A stretch of 64,000 bases of DNA from JAPPHA01 sp963664045 (GTDB taxonomy: Bacteria > Pseudomonadota > Alphaproteobacteria > Rhodobacterales > Rhodobacteraceae), in NCBI GenBank assembly GCA_963664045.2, contig CAXXGT010000013.1, forward strand, positions 62,001 through 126,000. The letters run 5' to 3'. A program made the position numbers and the translations under genes. The notes under the pieces are model-generated. The model was not told the DNA's origin. It made no database searches and worked only from the letters and a program-made list of their open reading frames with translations. Below, one piece after another: positions 37,421 through 47,148 of the stretch; position 1 is the first letter of the stretch, and each line of letters starts with the position of its first letter.

Positions 37421-40210
37421 ATGACGCTCAGGGGCCGAATAAGGTCGGCGCCGGAACAATTTGAACCGGCGGACGCGCCCGATCTGTCGGAACTGATCGA
37501 CGATCTCGAGCCTGATGACATCCACCGGCAGCTTTTTGCGGGCATAGCCAGTTGTAGCCCCTATCTGACCGGTTTGTTGCGGCGGGAGATCGAGTGGTTT
37601 CGATCGATCTGGGACAAGACGCCTGAGCAGGGATTTCGCGACCTGCTGTCCTGGATGAGGTCGACGCCGCAGTCGGGCGACCTTGCGGTGCATCTCAGAG
37701 TTGCAAAACGCCGTGGGGCGCTTCTGATTGCGCTTTGCGATCTGGGTGGCGTTTGGGACGTCATGACCGTGACGGCCCAAATGACCAGATTTGCCGACAC
37801 CGCCGTCGATACGGCGCTCCGGAATCTCATGCGCACGCGTTACGAACGTGGGAAACTGCGTGGAATCGATGAACAGGTGCTGGAGAACTGCGCAGGTGTA
37901 TCCGTCCTCGCGATGGGAAAGATGGGCGCGGCAGAACTGAATTACTCGTCCGACATTGACCTGATTGTCATATCCGACTCTTCAGAACTGCCCGGCGACG
38001 ATATCCTGGAACTTCGCGCGGAGTTTGTCCTGATCATACGGCAACTCGTGAGGTTGCTTTCCGATGTGACACGCGACGGATATGTCTTCAGGACCGACCT
38101 TCGCCTCCGGCCGAACCCGTCGACGACACCTGTTTGCGTGTCCAGTGAGGCAGCGCTGCGCTATTACGAGAGTACCGGTCGAACGTGGGAACGGGCGGCC
38201 TTGATCAAGGCACGCCCGGCAGCAGGCGATCTGGCTGCGGGCCATCGGTTTCTTGAGCAGATCACCCCATTCATCTGGAGGCGGCATCTCGACTTCGCGA
38301 CCGTGGATGCGGCCCGCAACATGCAGGACAGGATACGCCAGCACAAGCAGCTATCCGGCCCGATTCGTCTGGAGGGTCACAACGTCAAGCTGGGACCCGG
38401 GGGAATCCGTCAAATCGAGTTCTTCGCCCAGACGCTTCAGCTCATAACCGGAGGACGTGACCCTGAAGTCCGGGAACCCGGTACGCTGGGAGCGCTTCGT
38501 GTGTTGGCCAGGAAGGGTTGGGTGCCGGAAAACACTGCCGAGTTCCTGATCGACGCATACTGCCACCATCGAAACCTCGAACACAGGCTTCAGATGGTGC
38601 AGGATATCCAGACCCAGACGATGCCTGCCGATGAAACCGGGATCGCTCGAATTGCAGCCTTTTCGGGTTATTCGGACGTCGGGGAGTTTCGCACCCATGT
38701 CTGTGAGCGGCTTCAAATGGTTGATGACACCTGCAGCATGTTCTTCAAACGTGAGGGCGAAGAAGACGAAGAAGAAATCGAGATTTCGGATGACCTGATG
38801 GAACTGTCGGAAAGCTGGCTGGATCTCCCGGTTCTCAGATCCCAAAATGACTTGCCTGCATTTGAGCGCGTTCGTCCGAAGCTTCTCGGTCGTCTTGGAT
38901 CGGCCGATGCCCCGAAGAACGCCATCGCGCGATTTGACGAATTCCTGCAGGGAATGCCAGCTGGAGTCCAGTTGTTCTCGTTGTTCGAAGCGAATCCACC
39001 ATTGCTGGATCTTTTGATCGACGTCTGTTCCAACGCGCCGAGCCTTGCCACGTACCTTGCCCAGAACGCGTCCGTCATGGACGCGTTATTCGATCCTTCC
39101 TTCTTCGAACCCTTGGGTGATGGCGACGAACTGTTCGAAGATCTTGCAATTCTGCTGGGCACGACTCCGGATTACGAGGCCAGATTGAACGCTGCGCGAA
39201 TCTGGATGCACAAGAAACACTTCCAGATTGGCGTACTGCAACTGAGGGGCATCGCGGGTGTTCTTGAGGCCGCGCGGGCTTATTCCGATCTGGCCGTTTC
39301 ATGTGTACGTGCTTTGCTACCCAGCGTCGAACTGCGATTCGTTGAGAGATACGGTTTCGTTCCGGAAAAGGGACTCGCCATTCTCGCCATGGGAAAGCTT
39401 GGATCGTCGGAAATGACGGCAACATCGGACCTTGATCTCGTTGTCGTCTACGATGCGGCCGGCCAGGAAGAGTCCACGGGGGCCAAGCCCCTTGCGGTAT
39501 CGACCTATTTTGCCAGGTTGACCCAGGCGCTGGTCACCGCCCTTTCTTCATTGATGACCGAAGGAAAACTCTACAACGTCGACATGCGATTGCGGCCTTC
39601 CGGGCGAAAGGGACCCGTCGCGACGAGCCTTCAGTCGTTTCGCGAATACCAAAAGACGAAGGCCTGGACGTGGGAACACCTGGCTTTGTCCCGCGCGAGG
39701 GTTGTCGCGGGAGATGAAAAAACGATAGCGGAGGTCGAATCCATCCGGCGAGAGGTGTTACTTCAGCCCAGGGATTCAGCTACGGTTTTCAACGATGTGG
39801 CCAAGATGCGTGAGCGCATTGCCGCCAACAGAAAAGTTGTGGATGTCTGGGACGTCAAGACGGGTGCCGGAGCATTGCTGGAGATCGAGTTACTGGCGCA
39901 GACTCTTGCACTGGTCTCGGGGGCAACCGAACGTCACCCCAAGGACCAACTGGCGGCAGCTGCGGCGGCGGAATGGATTGGTCCGTCCGACCTTGCCGTA
40001 TTGACGGGTACACACGACCTCCTTGTCCAGGTTCAGCACGTGCAACGGCTACTGGCCGAGGAGCGTTTCGACATGAATACGCTCGGGTTCGGAGGTCAGG
40101 CTGTGCTATTGGCACTCACGGGGCGAGAGACCCTGGGTGAACTTGAAAACCATCTACGGGACAGGACAGCAGATTGCGACAGCATTATCGGTCGGGTTCT
40201 TCGGTCCTGA
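37421..40210 (+). CDS. glnE: bifunctional glutamine synthetase adenylyltransferase/deadenylase
   Basis: GlnE adds and removes AMP on glutamine synthetase in response to PII. The protein of about 929 residues holds two nucleotidyltransferase domains: the first with AMGKMGAAELNYSSDIDLIV and the second with AMGKLGSSEMTATSDLDLVV, each carrying the DxD metal pair, and both followed by helical GlnD_UR-type segments. I place the start at ATG 37421; a TTG at 37394 would add nine residues. It stands as a single gene after a 300-bp spacer. Confidence 0.94.
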   Translation: MTLRGRIRSAPEQFEPADAPDLSELIDDLEPDDIHRQLFAGIASCSPYLTGLLRREIEWFRSIWDKTPEQGFRDLLSWMRSTPQSGDLAVHLRVAKRRGALLIALCDLGGVWDVMTVTAQMTRFADTAVDTALRNLMRTRYERGKLRGIDEQVLENCAGVSVLAMGKMGAAELNYSSDIDLIVISDSSELPGDDILELRAEFVLIIRQLVRLLSDVTRDGYVFRTDLRLRPNPSTTPVCVSSEAALRYYESTGRTWERAALIKARPAAGDLAAGHRFLEQITPFIWRRHLDFATVDAARNMQDRIRQHKQLSGPIRLEGHNVKLGPGGIRQIEFFAQTLQLITGGRDPEVREPGTLGALRVLARKGWVPENTAEFLIDAYCHHRNLEHRLQMVQDIQTQTMPADETGIARIAAFSGYSDVGEFRTHVCERLQMVDDTCSMFFKREGEEDEEEIEISDDLMELSESWLDLPVLRSQNDLPAFERVRPKLLGRLGSADAPKNAIARFDEFLQGMPAGVQLFSLFEANPPLLDLLIDVCSNAPSLATYLAQNASVMDALFDPSFFEPLGDGDELFEDLAILLGTTPDYEARLNAARIWMHKKHFQIGVLQLRGIAGVLEAARAYSDLAVSCVRALLPSVELRFVERYGFVPEKGLAILAMGKLGSSEMTATSDLDLVVVYDAAGQEESTGAKPLAVSTYFARLTQALVTALSSLMTEGKLYNVDMRLRPSGRKGPVATSLQSFREYQKTKAWTWEHLALSRARVVAGDEKTIAEVESIRREVLLQPRDSATVFNDVAKMRERIAANRKVVDVWDVKTGAGALLEIELLAQTLALVSGATERHPKDQLAAAAAAEWIGPSDLAVLTGTHDLLVQVQHVQRLLAEERFDMNTLGFGGQAVLLALTGRETLGELENHLRDRTADCDSIIGRVLRS

Positions 40211-40251
40211 AGTCGCCAGCAAATTGTTGAGTGGCGGAGGACAGGCGGGAA

Positions 40252-40581
40252 ATGTCTGAAAGAGGCAGTCGCGAAACGGCTGAACCCCGACCCACGAAAG
40301 GCAGACTGTCGATTGACCCCAAGGGTCTCATTTACGAAGCCTACCGAATCGACGGAATCACCGAAGCCGAATGTCGCACGATTTTTTTGGACTGGGCGCT
40401 CAATGTCCCGCCGGGCCGGGATCTATCGGAATGTGCCAAGGAACTGTACGAAGAATACGGAATCAGGAATGTGCGTCATCCCATGACGCGGATTATCAGC
40501 GATGGGACCAGGGAAGCCGAACCTCCGCGCCGCAAGGGCGGGCGAAACGTTCGGAGGGCAGGGCGCACAACAGGCGAATGA
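40252..40581 (+). CDS. small conserved protein of unknown function
   Basis: The 109-residue protein from MSERGSRE (40252, after GGCGGGAA) has a conserved-looking core LIYEAYRIDGITEAECRTIF, then LDWALNVPPGRDL and HPMTRIISDG, and a very basic tail (RRKGGRNVRRAGRTTGE). I associate this core with hypothetical proteins of Rhodobacterales, from memory. No domain function is known to me. It follows glnE by 42 bp and may share its transcript. A GTG at 40231 is an alternative start. Confidence 0.6.
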   Translation: MSERGSRETAEPRPTKGRLSIDPKGLIYEAYRIDGITEAECRTIFLDWALNVPPGRDLSECAKELYEEYGIRNVRHPMTRIISDGTREAEPPRRKGGRNVRRAGRTTGE

Positions 40582-40690
40582 TCGTCTGCTCCCGTAAGGT
40601 GCAGACACGTGCGGTCCGCCAAGGATTGGGGGACGTAAATGGCCATGGCGCCTCCCGGAAGTGGGTGCGCCAAGACATGGAATCAAGACA

Positions 40691-41509
40691 CTAACGTGCC
40701 CGTTTGAGCGCTGTTTGGGTAAAGTCTCTTTGCCTGAGACCGGTCCTGAACTCGTAGTCCGACCATTCCAATACCGTGCTCTTCCCCGTCAGGTGGTTGT
40801 TCATGGTCAACGTGCTGGCGCGCCAGAATTCACCAAGGTATTTTTTGTAGTCTTCCAGGACTAAAGTCTTGAGAAGATCGTTCTTGCGATCGAAATACTC
40901 GACCTTCATAAGGCGAAATGCCTCGGTGTCGTACCATGTCAGCTGGCGCGAGTAACCGGAATTCCTGGTGCGTGGAATACGCTCGGACACGGAGCACTTG
41001 AGATTGCCGCAGGGCTCGTCTCTCAGGTACTGGTATGTGAATTTCTCGACCTCGACGGTCCCCAGATCCTCGTACGAAAATTCACTTCCCATGAAGGAAC
41101 CGGACTGATTGGATGAACTGATGCGTTTCACCCTCTTCAATGCGGGGAGATAGAGCCATTGCTCGTCAGGGGAGTCCGTGTGGGACCAGATGAGGAATGC
41201 GGTTCCCTTGACATCGCGCGGGCGGTCGAACACGAACAGGGTTCGGTCACCGTCCCCCGTGACCTCGATGGTCCTGATACTCAATTCGCGCTGACTCTGC
41301 GCTCCACTCTTGTTACGCAGAATCATTTTCAAATCTGCAGTCAGATCCCCATATCCCTTCTGGTTTTCACGGGCCTCGACTGCGATCTTCAACCCGGTTT
41401 CCTCGGCACTGGCTGCGTTGCCGCCAGAAGGCATGACTGTCAGGAAAAGAATGGCAAGAATGCTTCCAGGCAGCACAAATCTTGACGGGTCAAGAGTGAT
41501 TGGCATCAT
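40691..41509 (-). CDS. outer membrane lipoprotein-sorting protein (LolA-like)
   Basis: The 272 residues begin with a signal peptide (about 1-33, ending GGNAASAEE). The mature part has the sequence style of the LolA-like sorting family: DLTADLKMILRNKSG, RPRDVKGTAFLIWSH, DEQWLYLPALKRVKRISS, SGSFMGSEFSYEDL. Such proteins usually stand beside MMPL/RND-type lipid exporters; here only the barrel protein at 41714 is adjacent. A role in moving lipid or lipoprotein to the outer membrane is likely by family, not proven. Confidence 0.8.
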   Translation of the reverse strand: MMPITLDPSRFVLPGSILAILFLTVMPSGGNAASAEETGLKIAVEARENQKGYGDLTADLKMILRNKSGAQSQRELSIRTIEVTGDGDRTLFVFDRPRDVKGTAFLIWSHTDSPDEQWLYLPALKRVKRISSSNQSGSFMGSEFSYEDLGTVEVEKFTYQYLRDEPCGNLKCSVSERIPRTRNSGYSRQLTWYDTEAFRLMKVEYFDRKNDLLKTLVLEDYKKYLGEFWRASTLTMNNHLTGKSTVLEWSDYEFRTGLRQRDFTQTALKRAR

Positions 41510-41713
41510 TGTTTCCTCCGGTCAGCGGCCATGAACGATGCGGGACGATCAGATGACCTGTGGCAGGCTCTGGATTGGCGGTCAAGTCTGACCTTTTGGT
41601 TTTTGGTCGTTATCGTGATGGTCTCCGAGAACATCGTGGGACACTCTACTACCACACCTGGATGAAACCCGTCCAGAAACGGCTTTCCCGGCACGCAAAC
41701 ATGAAAATTATGC

Positions 41714-42976
41714 TCAGAAGCTGTAGTCCAGGGTCACAGAGGCACTGCTGTCACGTCGCACGGCATACAACAGCGCGTCTTCTATGCCGATCCCCGAAAA
41801 TACGGAAGCTTCCGCATTCAATGACCAATTGTCCGAAATTCGTCGACTGAATTCCGCACTCAGGACACGGCTGTCCGTATCGAGGGATTTCACGATGCTC
41901 GCAACGAACTCCGTGTCGTATTCGTCGTTCAAGCCGACGCGGGCCGCAAGAAAAATATCGTTTTCGAACGCGTTGGTTGCCCTTTGACCTCGCCCGTCGT
42001 GAGTCCATTCGGCGAACAGGGTCAAGTCCGCGTTGGAATCCAATATCGAGTAGATCGTGTGCTCCGCGCCGAAGACAAATGCGGAGTAATCTTCCTCCGC
42101 CGTCTGAAGGTTCTTGGCACCGCTGCGGTGAATCGCTTCGAGTTTGAACAGCCACGGTCCAGTTGTAAACTGGGTGTCAAGGCCGAACTGCGTGATCCGT
42201 TCGTAATGCGGTGCCAGAGCCTTGGGTTCATCAGACTGTGGTGGAATTATCGGCACAAGAACGGGTTCGCGACTTGTGCCATTGAAAGCACTGAGTCCGA
42301 CATCCAACGCTCCCAGACTGGTTGTATATCTGGCGGCCAGATCGATGTTCCACTTTCCTGCCCGGGATTCATATGATGTCAGGTCCGTGTCCACGATGGG
42401 TTTGGAACGCAGCCGCCCGTGCTTCCCTGGAAAGGACCGCGGGCGGTGCCAGGTCAGACCCAGGAATTCCAGTGCACCCCAATCCCCCGACAGGGTCGCA
42501 TGGACCATCGGCTGGCCCAGCTTGATTTTCTCGTTCGGGTTTTCCAGAAGGTTGGATTGATTGACAATATCGACCAGGGAGCGCGACTCGACGACGCCCC
42601 AGAACACACGATCGACACCAAGGCGAAGTTCCCATTCGTTATTGCCGACATCGCCATACATCAGGAGATAGGCCTCCCGGAGATCGAAGTGGCTGCGTTT
42701 CGGATCTCCGTGGTCGTATCGAAAAAACGGCGTCACGGTAATGCTTCGTCCCAGATCATCCTCAACATAGGCGGTGATTTCCGCGGCGACGCCGCCTGCG
42801 TACGAACGTTGACCCTGATGTACGCCTGTTTCGAAGTATCTTTGGTTTTCCAGGGAAATGCGTCCGTAGAGCTCGACCGGTCCGGAGAACCCGTTTTGGC
42901 TGCGGACTTCGGTTGCGAACACCGAACTCAGCATCAGGTGCGACGCCAGGAAGAAAAAGAAGACACGCACGATCAC
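41714..42976 (-). CDS. outer-membrane beta-barrel protein, porin-like
   Basis: The 420 residues start with a signal peptide (MIVRVFFFFLASHLMLSSVFA) and continue with alternating polar and hydrophobic strands such as ELYGRISLENQRYF and DLTLFAEWTHDGRGQ, ending SVTLDYSF with the terminal phenylalanine used by the BAM machinery. I cannot name the family. Because it is upstream of the LolA-like gene on the same strand, the pair resembles MMPL-associated envelope modules, but without the exporter. Confidence 0.7.
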   Translation of the reverse strand: MIVRVFFFFLASHLMLSSVFATEVRSQNGFSGPVELYGRISLENQRYFETGVHQGQRSYAGGVAAEITAYVEDDLGRSITVTPFFRYDHGDPKRSHFDLREAYLLMYGDVGNNEWELRLGVDRVFWGVVESRSLVDIVNQSNLLENPNEKIKLGQPMVHATLSGDWGALEFLGLTWHRPRSFPGKHGRLRSKPIVDTDLTSYESRAGKWNIDLAARYTTSLGALDVGLSAFNGTSREPVLVPIIPPQSDEPKALAPHYERITQFGLDTQFTTGPWLFKLEAIHRSGAKNLQTAEEDYSAFVFGAEHTIYSILDSNADLTLFAEWTHDGRGQRATNAFENDIFLAARVGLNDEYDTEFVASIVKSLDTDSRVLSAEFSRRISDNWSLNAEASVFSGIGIEDALLYAVRRDSSASVTLDYSF

Positions 42977-43194
42977 GTTGACCTTATGACATCAACCTGT
43001 GGGCAATAACCAACTTTGATGTTGGGCAACCTATCACCCCTGACCACGTGACCTCAAGCGCCCGGCAGCACGACCTGCTGAGGTGGCGGCGGAGCAATGG
43101 CATTCGGATAAGGTTTTTTGTCGTTCGGATAAGAAAGCCCCTGTGCTTCGGGTGTTTTTCCGGAAGCCGGGGGCTTGATGGTGGTGTGGTTCTG

Positions 43195-44910
43195 TCAGGC
43201 TGGTCTTCGGTTCTGCCACTTGCTCCGTGGTTGGCGTGATTCCCGGTTGTAGCTTCGCCCCGGCCTCTCGCGCTGGATGCATCGGGAGAGGCCGATCATG
43301 ATCCGCTTGACGGATTGGGCGACCATCTGGCTCTGCCTGAGGAACATGGTCTCGATCTCGCGCCCCAGCAGTCTCATCCCGTTCCTGAAGTTGGTGCGCA
43401 TGGCCGGCAGGTCATCGTTGGCATCGTGGTTGATGTCATGGTCGCAGCGGTTGGCGAACATGCGTGCGAGGGTGATCAGGGTGAAGGCGGCGTAGAGTTC
43501 CTGGCGCACGCCGCGTTCGGACTTCGCGTGGAAGCTCTCGATCACATCCTTTCCGGTCTTGTATCCCTCCTCGACCTGCCAGCGCCCGTGGTAGAGGTCC
43601 GAGAGTGCCTGAACGGTGTAGCGGCTGTCGTGCAGGGATGTTGCGAGACAGTATTCGGTATCGGCGGCGGTGTATTTGACCAGGCGGATGCGCAGGCTGC
43701 GGCCGCGCAGTTCGGTCGCGTCCCCGGGCGCCTTGAGGGTGATGACGCGATCGCTCTGTTCCGAAGCGATGAAGGCGTCGAAGACGGGGTTGGCATTGCC
43801 CTGGAGGCGGAAGACGAAGTTCAGCCTGCGCAGGTTGTGGAGCAGGGCCATCTCGAAGGACCAGTATCCCCGGTCGTAGACGATGACATCGCCTTTTGCG
43901 GCATGGTCGAGATGGGTGAGGGCGGCCGTGCGCTCGTTCTCGTGGCTGAAGAGGCCGAAGTCTACGGGCATGCGGCTGTGCAGCCGGTAGAGGGTGCTGA
44001 TCATGCCCTGGGGGTAGTGGGCATTGTCGTTCGGGGTGCGGTAACCCGAGCGCAGCAGGTCCCGCGGCAGGGTGATCTTCGATCCGTCGACGGCGAAGAT
44101 GCGGTGTCCCTTCCACAGGGGGTCGTCGGGACTGTGGGCGAGGATTTCCCTGTGCAGGGTCTTGAAGGCGGCTTCGTCGAGTTTCTCGCGCGCCTCGCTG
44201 GCCGAGGACGCCGCCGGCGGTTCGTCCTGGGGCAGGGCGATGTCGGACTGCTGGCATTGTTCCCACAGTTCGCACAGCGTCGCACGGTAGCCCTGCCGGC
44301 GCGGTGCGACGACCAGGCGGAAGACGAACAGCATGATCAACAGGGTGGAGAACACGCGGCGGCGTTTCTGCCAGCGGGCATCCTCGCACTCCGCCACGGC
44401 GGTGGCGGCGGCGACAAGGGTCTCCCACTGCCGGGTGAAACGGCGGTCGCTGCCACCAGAGCGCCCGCGTTCGGTCCGGCTCGGCGGTTTCGCGGGCCGT
44501 GCCGCATCGCGGTCGCCGCGCAGGATTTCCTTGCTGTCCGCGCACAGCGGCAGAACGTAGACACCCTTGATGGACTTGCCCTTGTCGCCACCGGTCGCGC
44601 CGATGCGTTCCCAGTTGGCGGCACGGTAGCACGTGGCCCTGAAGCGATCCTCCTCGACGAAGGTCTCGCACAGGACCGGCCTGTAGCCATGAAGGCTCTG
44701 CCAGTCGTCGCCAAGGCGCCGCATCGCCAGGGACAGACCACAGGAGGCAAGGTTCTTCGAGTTCACCCAGGGAAACACAAGCCAGCGCGAATTGGTCACC
44801 ACGAGGTGCCGGTTGCGGTCCCTGGTCCGGTCGCTCCATCCGATCCAGCGTTCCCGGCACGGCAGCGACCTGGCCGACGCATCGAACAGCAGGCAGCCCA
44901 GCCTGCGGCC
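43195..44910 (-). pseudogene. element X transposase, C-terminal part (DUF4338 second half + IS4 DDE)
   Basis: This is the distal 570-odd residues of the X transposase, entering at LGCLLFDAS within DUF4338. It contains PCRERWIGW, ETFVEEDRFRATCYRAANW, then the IS4 catalytic motifs FAVDGSK, VYDRGYW and YHGRWQVEEGYKTGK (the Y-R-E-K signature). The N-terminal part is at 59835-60315. It may be read from a start inside the Y end, but would lack half of DUF4338. Joined, the two parts are about 98 percent of an intact gene, with no other defect seen. Confidence 0.85.
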
Positions 44911-45072
44911 CAATGGCATTCGGACAGACCTGGAGCTTTGGCGATTTTATTCTGCGGCCGGCAACGTTCTGATTTTACGACCTGAATCCCCTGGTGGAAC
45001 TTTTTTTCCGAATGGGGGTTGTCAAGCTATCGCAAATATGCATGCTGTGCTTGTCATCACGGAGCACATGCG

Positions 45073-45168
45073 ATGGACCCGCGAATCACCGCCCTGAATT
45101 CGACCACCTTCTCCGGCCGCCGGCTGACCCGGCGCCAGGTTGCCGAGGTCCAGGAGACGGTTGACCTG
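45073..45168 (+). pseudogene. element Y transposase, N-terminal fragment
   Basis: These 32 codons read MDPRITALNSTTFSGRR, then LTRRQVAEVQETVDL, matching the starts of the X and V transposases. The frame is cut by the left end of transposon Z. The next codons (LPNDSRNEL) are found at 55130 after Z. The start codon lies 162 bp inside the left end of Y. Confidence 0.85.
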
Positions 45169-45463
45169 TGTTGAATTTTTCTGTGTGCCGGCGGCTGGTT
45201 TGCTGATTATTTCGGTTCCGTTCCGGGGTCTTGTTGCGCACAGCTTTGATTTCTTCGGGGCTTTTGCCCGGGTGTTTTCTTCCATTCCCGGTGGCTGATT
45301 CCGGTCATCTCGTGCGGACGGGTTTGTGGCGCTTCTGGTCGGGGCTCCGATACGGGAAAGCGAAGGGCGCACTTTTTCATTGAGGCGGAATGCGTCGGAT
45401 GATGCCGGCCCCGACGGCCACGGGCAAAGCGGGCCCGCGCTCATCGATTTGCGTGATTGCAGT

Positions 45464-46342
45464 TTATCGTGGGTGTCGTGCCACGAGGACGGCGTTCCAG
45501 TCCTTTCCGCCTTTGGGTCTCAGGCGTTGTGTACGCGGGTCCCTGGCTGCGAGGGCTTCTGCTGCCTCGTCGCCGGCGTCATCGGCGTCGAAGGCACAGA
45601 CGATGCGTTGGGGTTTCCATGCTTCGGCCCATGCGGGCAGTTTCCTGCCGGCGCCGGTTGCCGAGAGGAAGACGGTCCCGGAGTTTCGGAGTTCGGGCAT
45701 GGAGAATGCGGAGAGGGCGTCGATGGCACTCTCGGTGATGAAGAGGGTGTGCACGGTGTTACGGTCTGCGGGGATCCAGAAGCTTCCGCTGTCTTTTCGC
45801 GATCCCGGCGCCATTCCGCGGAATGGCTTGCCGGCCGGTGGCATGACGGTTCCGAAGCATTCTGCTCCGGTTGGTTTCCGGTTCCTGTCGGTTGCGATGA
45901 AGACGGCGTTCCTTCGGGCATCGGCATGGAGGAGGCCGCGGCGGTTGAGTGCTGCGACGAGAGTGTCCGGGAGGGCCCTGTCCCTGGTGAGCCACTGGTG
46001 GATTGCGGGCCATGCGGACGCGGCGGGCGGCGGCAGGGCCAGTTCCCTGCGGGGTTCCGTTTTCGGCTCCGGTTCCGGCGCGAGATCCCCTGCGAGCAGC
46101 CGGAGGCGTTCCACGGCCCGGGTGAAGCTTCCGCCTTCGGCATGGATGACGAGATCGATGGCGCCGCCGCCGCCGCGGTTTTGCCGGTGGTCGTGGAACT
46201 TCATACCGGTGATGTTGATGACCGATCCGTCGCGCCTGAAGCGGTTCCGGTCGCGGGGATCGCGGCGATAGCCGAGCCCGAGGGCGATCTCCCTGAGCGG
46301 CAGCTGCCGCAACCGGCTCCGGTCATCCTGCCTGGTGCTCAT
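45464..46342 (-). CDS. Toprim domain protein (DUF3991-like N-terminus)
   Basis: The 292-residue protein from MSTRQDDR (46342) overlaps the ATPase gene by ATGA. Residues 10-85 (LREIALGLGYRRDPRDRNRF, later GGGGAIDLVIHAEG) resemble the primase-like DUF3991 region. A charged linker of about 25 residues is followed by a Toprim fold with E204 in FITESAIDAL and D252/D254 in AFDADDAGDEA, then PKGGKDWNAVL. Toprim domains occur in primases, topoisomerases and OLD-type nucleases. Its role in transposition is unknown. It is the last gene of the Z operon. Confidence 0.8.
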   Translation of the reverse strand: MSTRQDDRSRLRQLPLREIALGLGYRRDPRDRNRFRRDGSVINITGMKFHDHRQNRGGGGAIDLVIHAEGGSFTRAVERLRLLAGDLAPEPEPKTEPRRELALPPPAASAWPAIHQWLTRDRALPDTLVAALNRRGLLHADARRNAVFIATDRNRKPTGAECFGTVMPPAGKPFRGMAPGSRKDSGSFWIPADRNTVHTLFITESAIDALSAFSMPELRNSGTVFLSATGAGRKLPAWAEAWKPQRIVCAFDADDAGDEAAEALAARDPRTQRLRPKGGKDWNAVLVARHPR

Positions 46343-47145
46343 GCCTTGAGGTTCAGTTCGTCGATCGCCTGGGCGACGTGGTTGTCGGTGACTTCGCGGG
46401 CCTTGTCCGCGGCGGCGGCGGCGAGTGCATTGTGGGCGATCTGGTTGATCCTGCGCGGCAGGCCGTGTGCGGTCTGCGCGATGGCAGCCACGGCGGTCTT
46501 GCCGAAGATCGGGATGTCGGGAGCCCCGGCCATGCGGAGGCGGTGCTCGATATACGGCTCGATCTCCTCTGCCGCGAGCCCGTCCATGTGGTGGCGGACG
46601 ACGAGACGCTGGGCGAGGGATTCGTTGACCCCCATCGCCAGGCGGCGCCGGAGCCCGGTGAGGCCGGTGAGCAGCAGGCAGAAGCGCTGGGCGGAATCGA
46701 TGTCGAAGTTGGTGAGCATGCGCAGGGTCTCGAGGACCGGGTTGGACAGGAGATGGGCCTCGTCGATGATCAGCACCGGCGTCTGCCGGTTGCCTGCGAG
46801 GCGTGACAACTCGCCGGAGATGGCGCGTCCGACCATGCTGCGTGACTGTCCGGGGGCGAGGCCGAATTCGGCCGCGATGCAGTTCATGGCTTCGAGCGGC
46901 GTGGGGGCGGCGAGCGGCAGGTAGACGATCTTGAAGAGGCCGCGTGGCAGGCTGTCGGCGAAGCGCCGGCAGACGGCGGTCTTTCCGGACCCGACCTCGC
47001 CGGTGAGCAGGCCGATGCCGCGCATCTCCGCGAGATGGTTGAGCCGTGCCTGTGCCTCGGTGGCCGCCCGGCCCGGGAACAGGTCGTCGGATGCGATGTC
47101 GCTCCCGAAGGGCCAGCGCTCGAGGGAGAAGGATTGACGGTACAT
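46339..47145 (-). CDS. TnsC/TniB/ExeA-like AAA+ ATPase
   Basis: This 268-residue ATPase has Walker A GEVGSGKT (49-56), Walker B LIIDEAH (125-131), and a C-terminal lid with LPRRINQIAHNALAAA. The N-terminus (SLERWPFG) is of the ExeA/TniB type. Such proteins choose targets and activate the DDE integrase in Tn7, Tn5053 and Mu-like elements. It lies 3 bp after the integrase gene and overlaps the Toprim gene. Confidence 0.9.
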   Translation of the reverse strand: MYRQSFSLERWPFGSDIASDDLFPGRAATEAQARLNHLAEMRGIGLLTGEVGSGKTAVCRRFADSLPRGLFKIVYLPLAAPTPLEAMNCIAAEFGLAPGQSRSMVGRAISGELSRLAGNRQTPVLIIDEAHLLSNPVLETLRMLTNFDIDSAQRFCLLLTGLTGLRRRLAMGVNESLAQRLVVRHHMDGLAAEEIEPYIEHRLRMAGAPDIPIFGKTAVAAIAQTAHGLPRRINQIAHNALAAAAADKAREVTDNHVAQAIDELNLKA

Positions 47146-47148
47146 GGC

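Noticed and set aside
43315..44985. Long plus-strand open frame opposite the X transposase, and similar frames at 47035-48630, 51174-53345 and 56500-58128
   Set aside because: All are shadows of GC-rich transposase or integrase genes with known motifs in the other frame.
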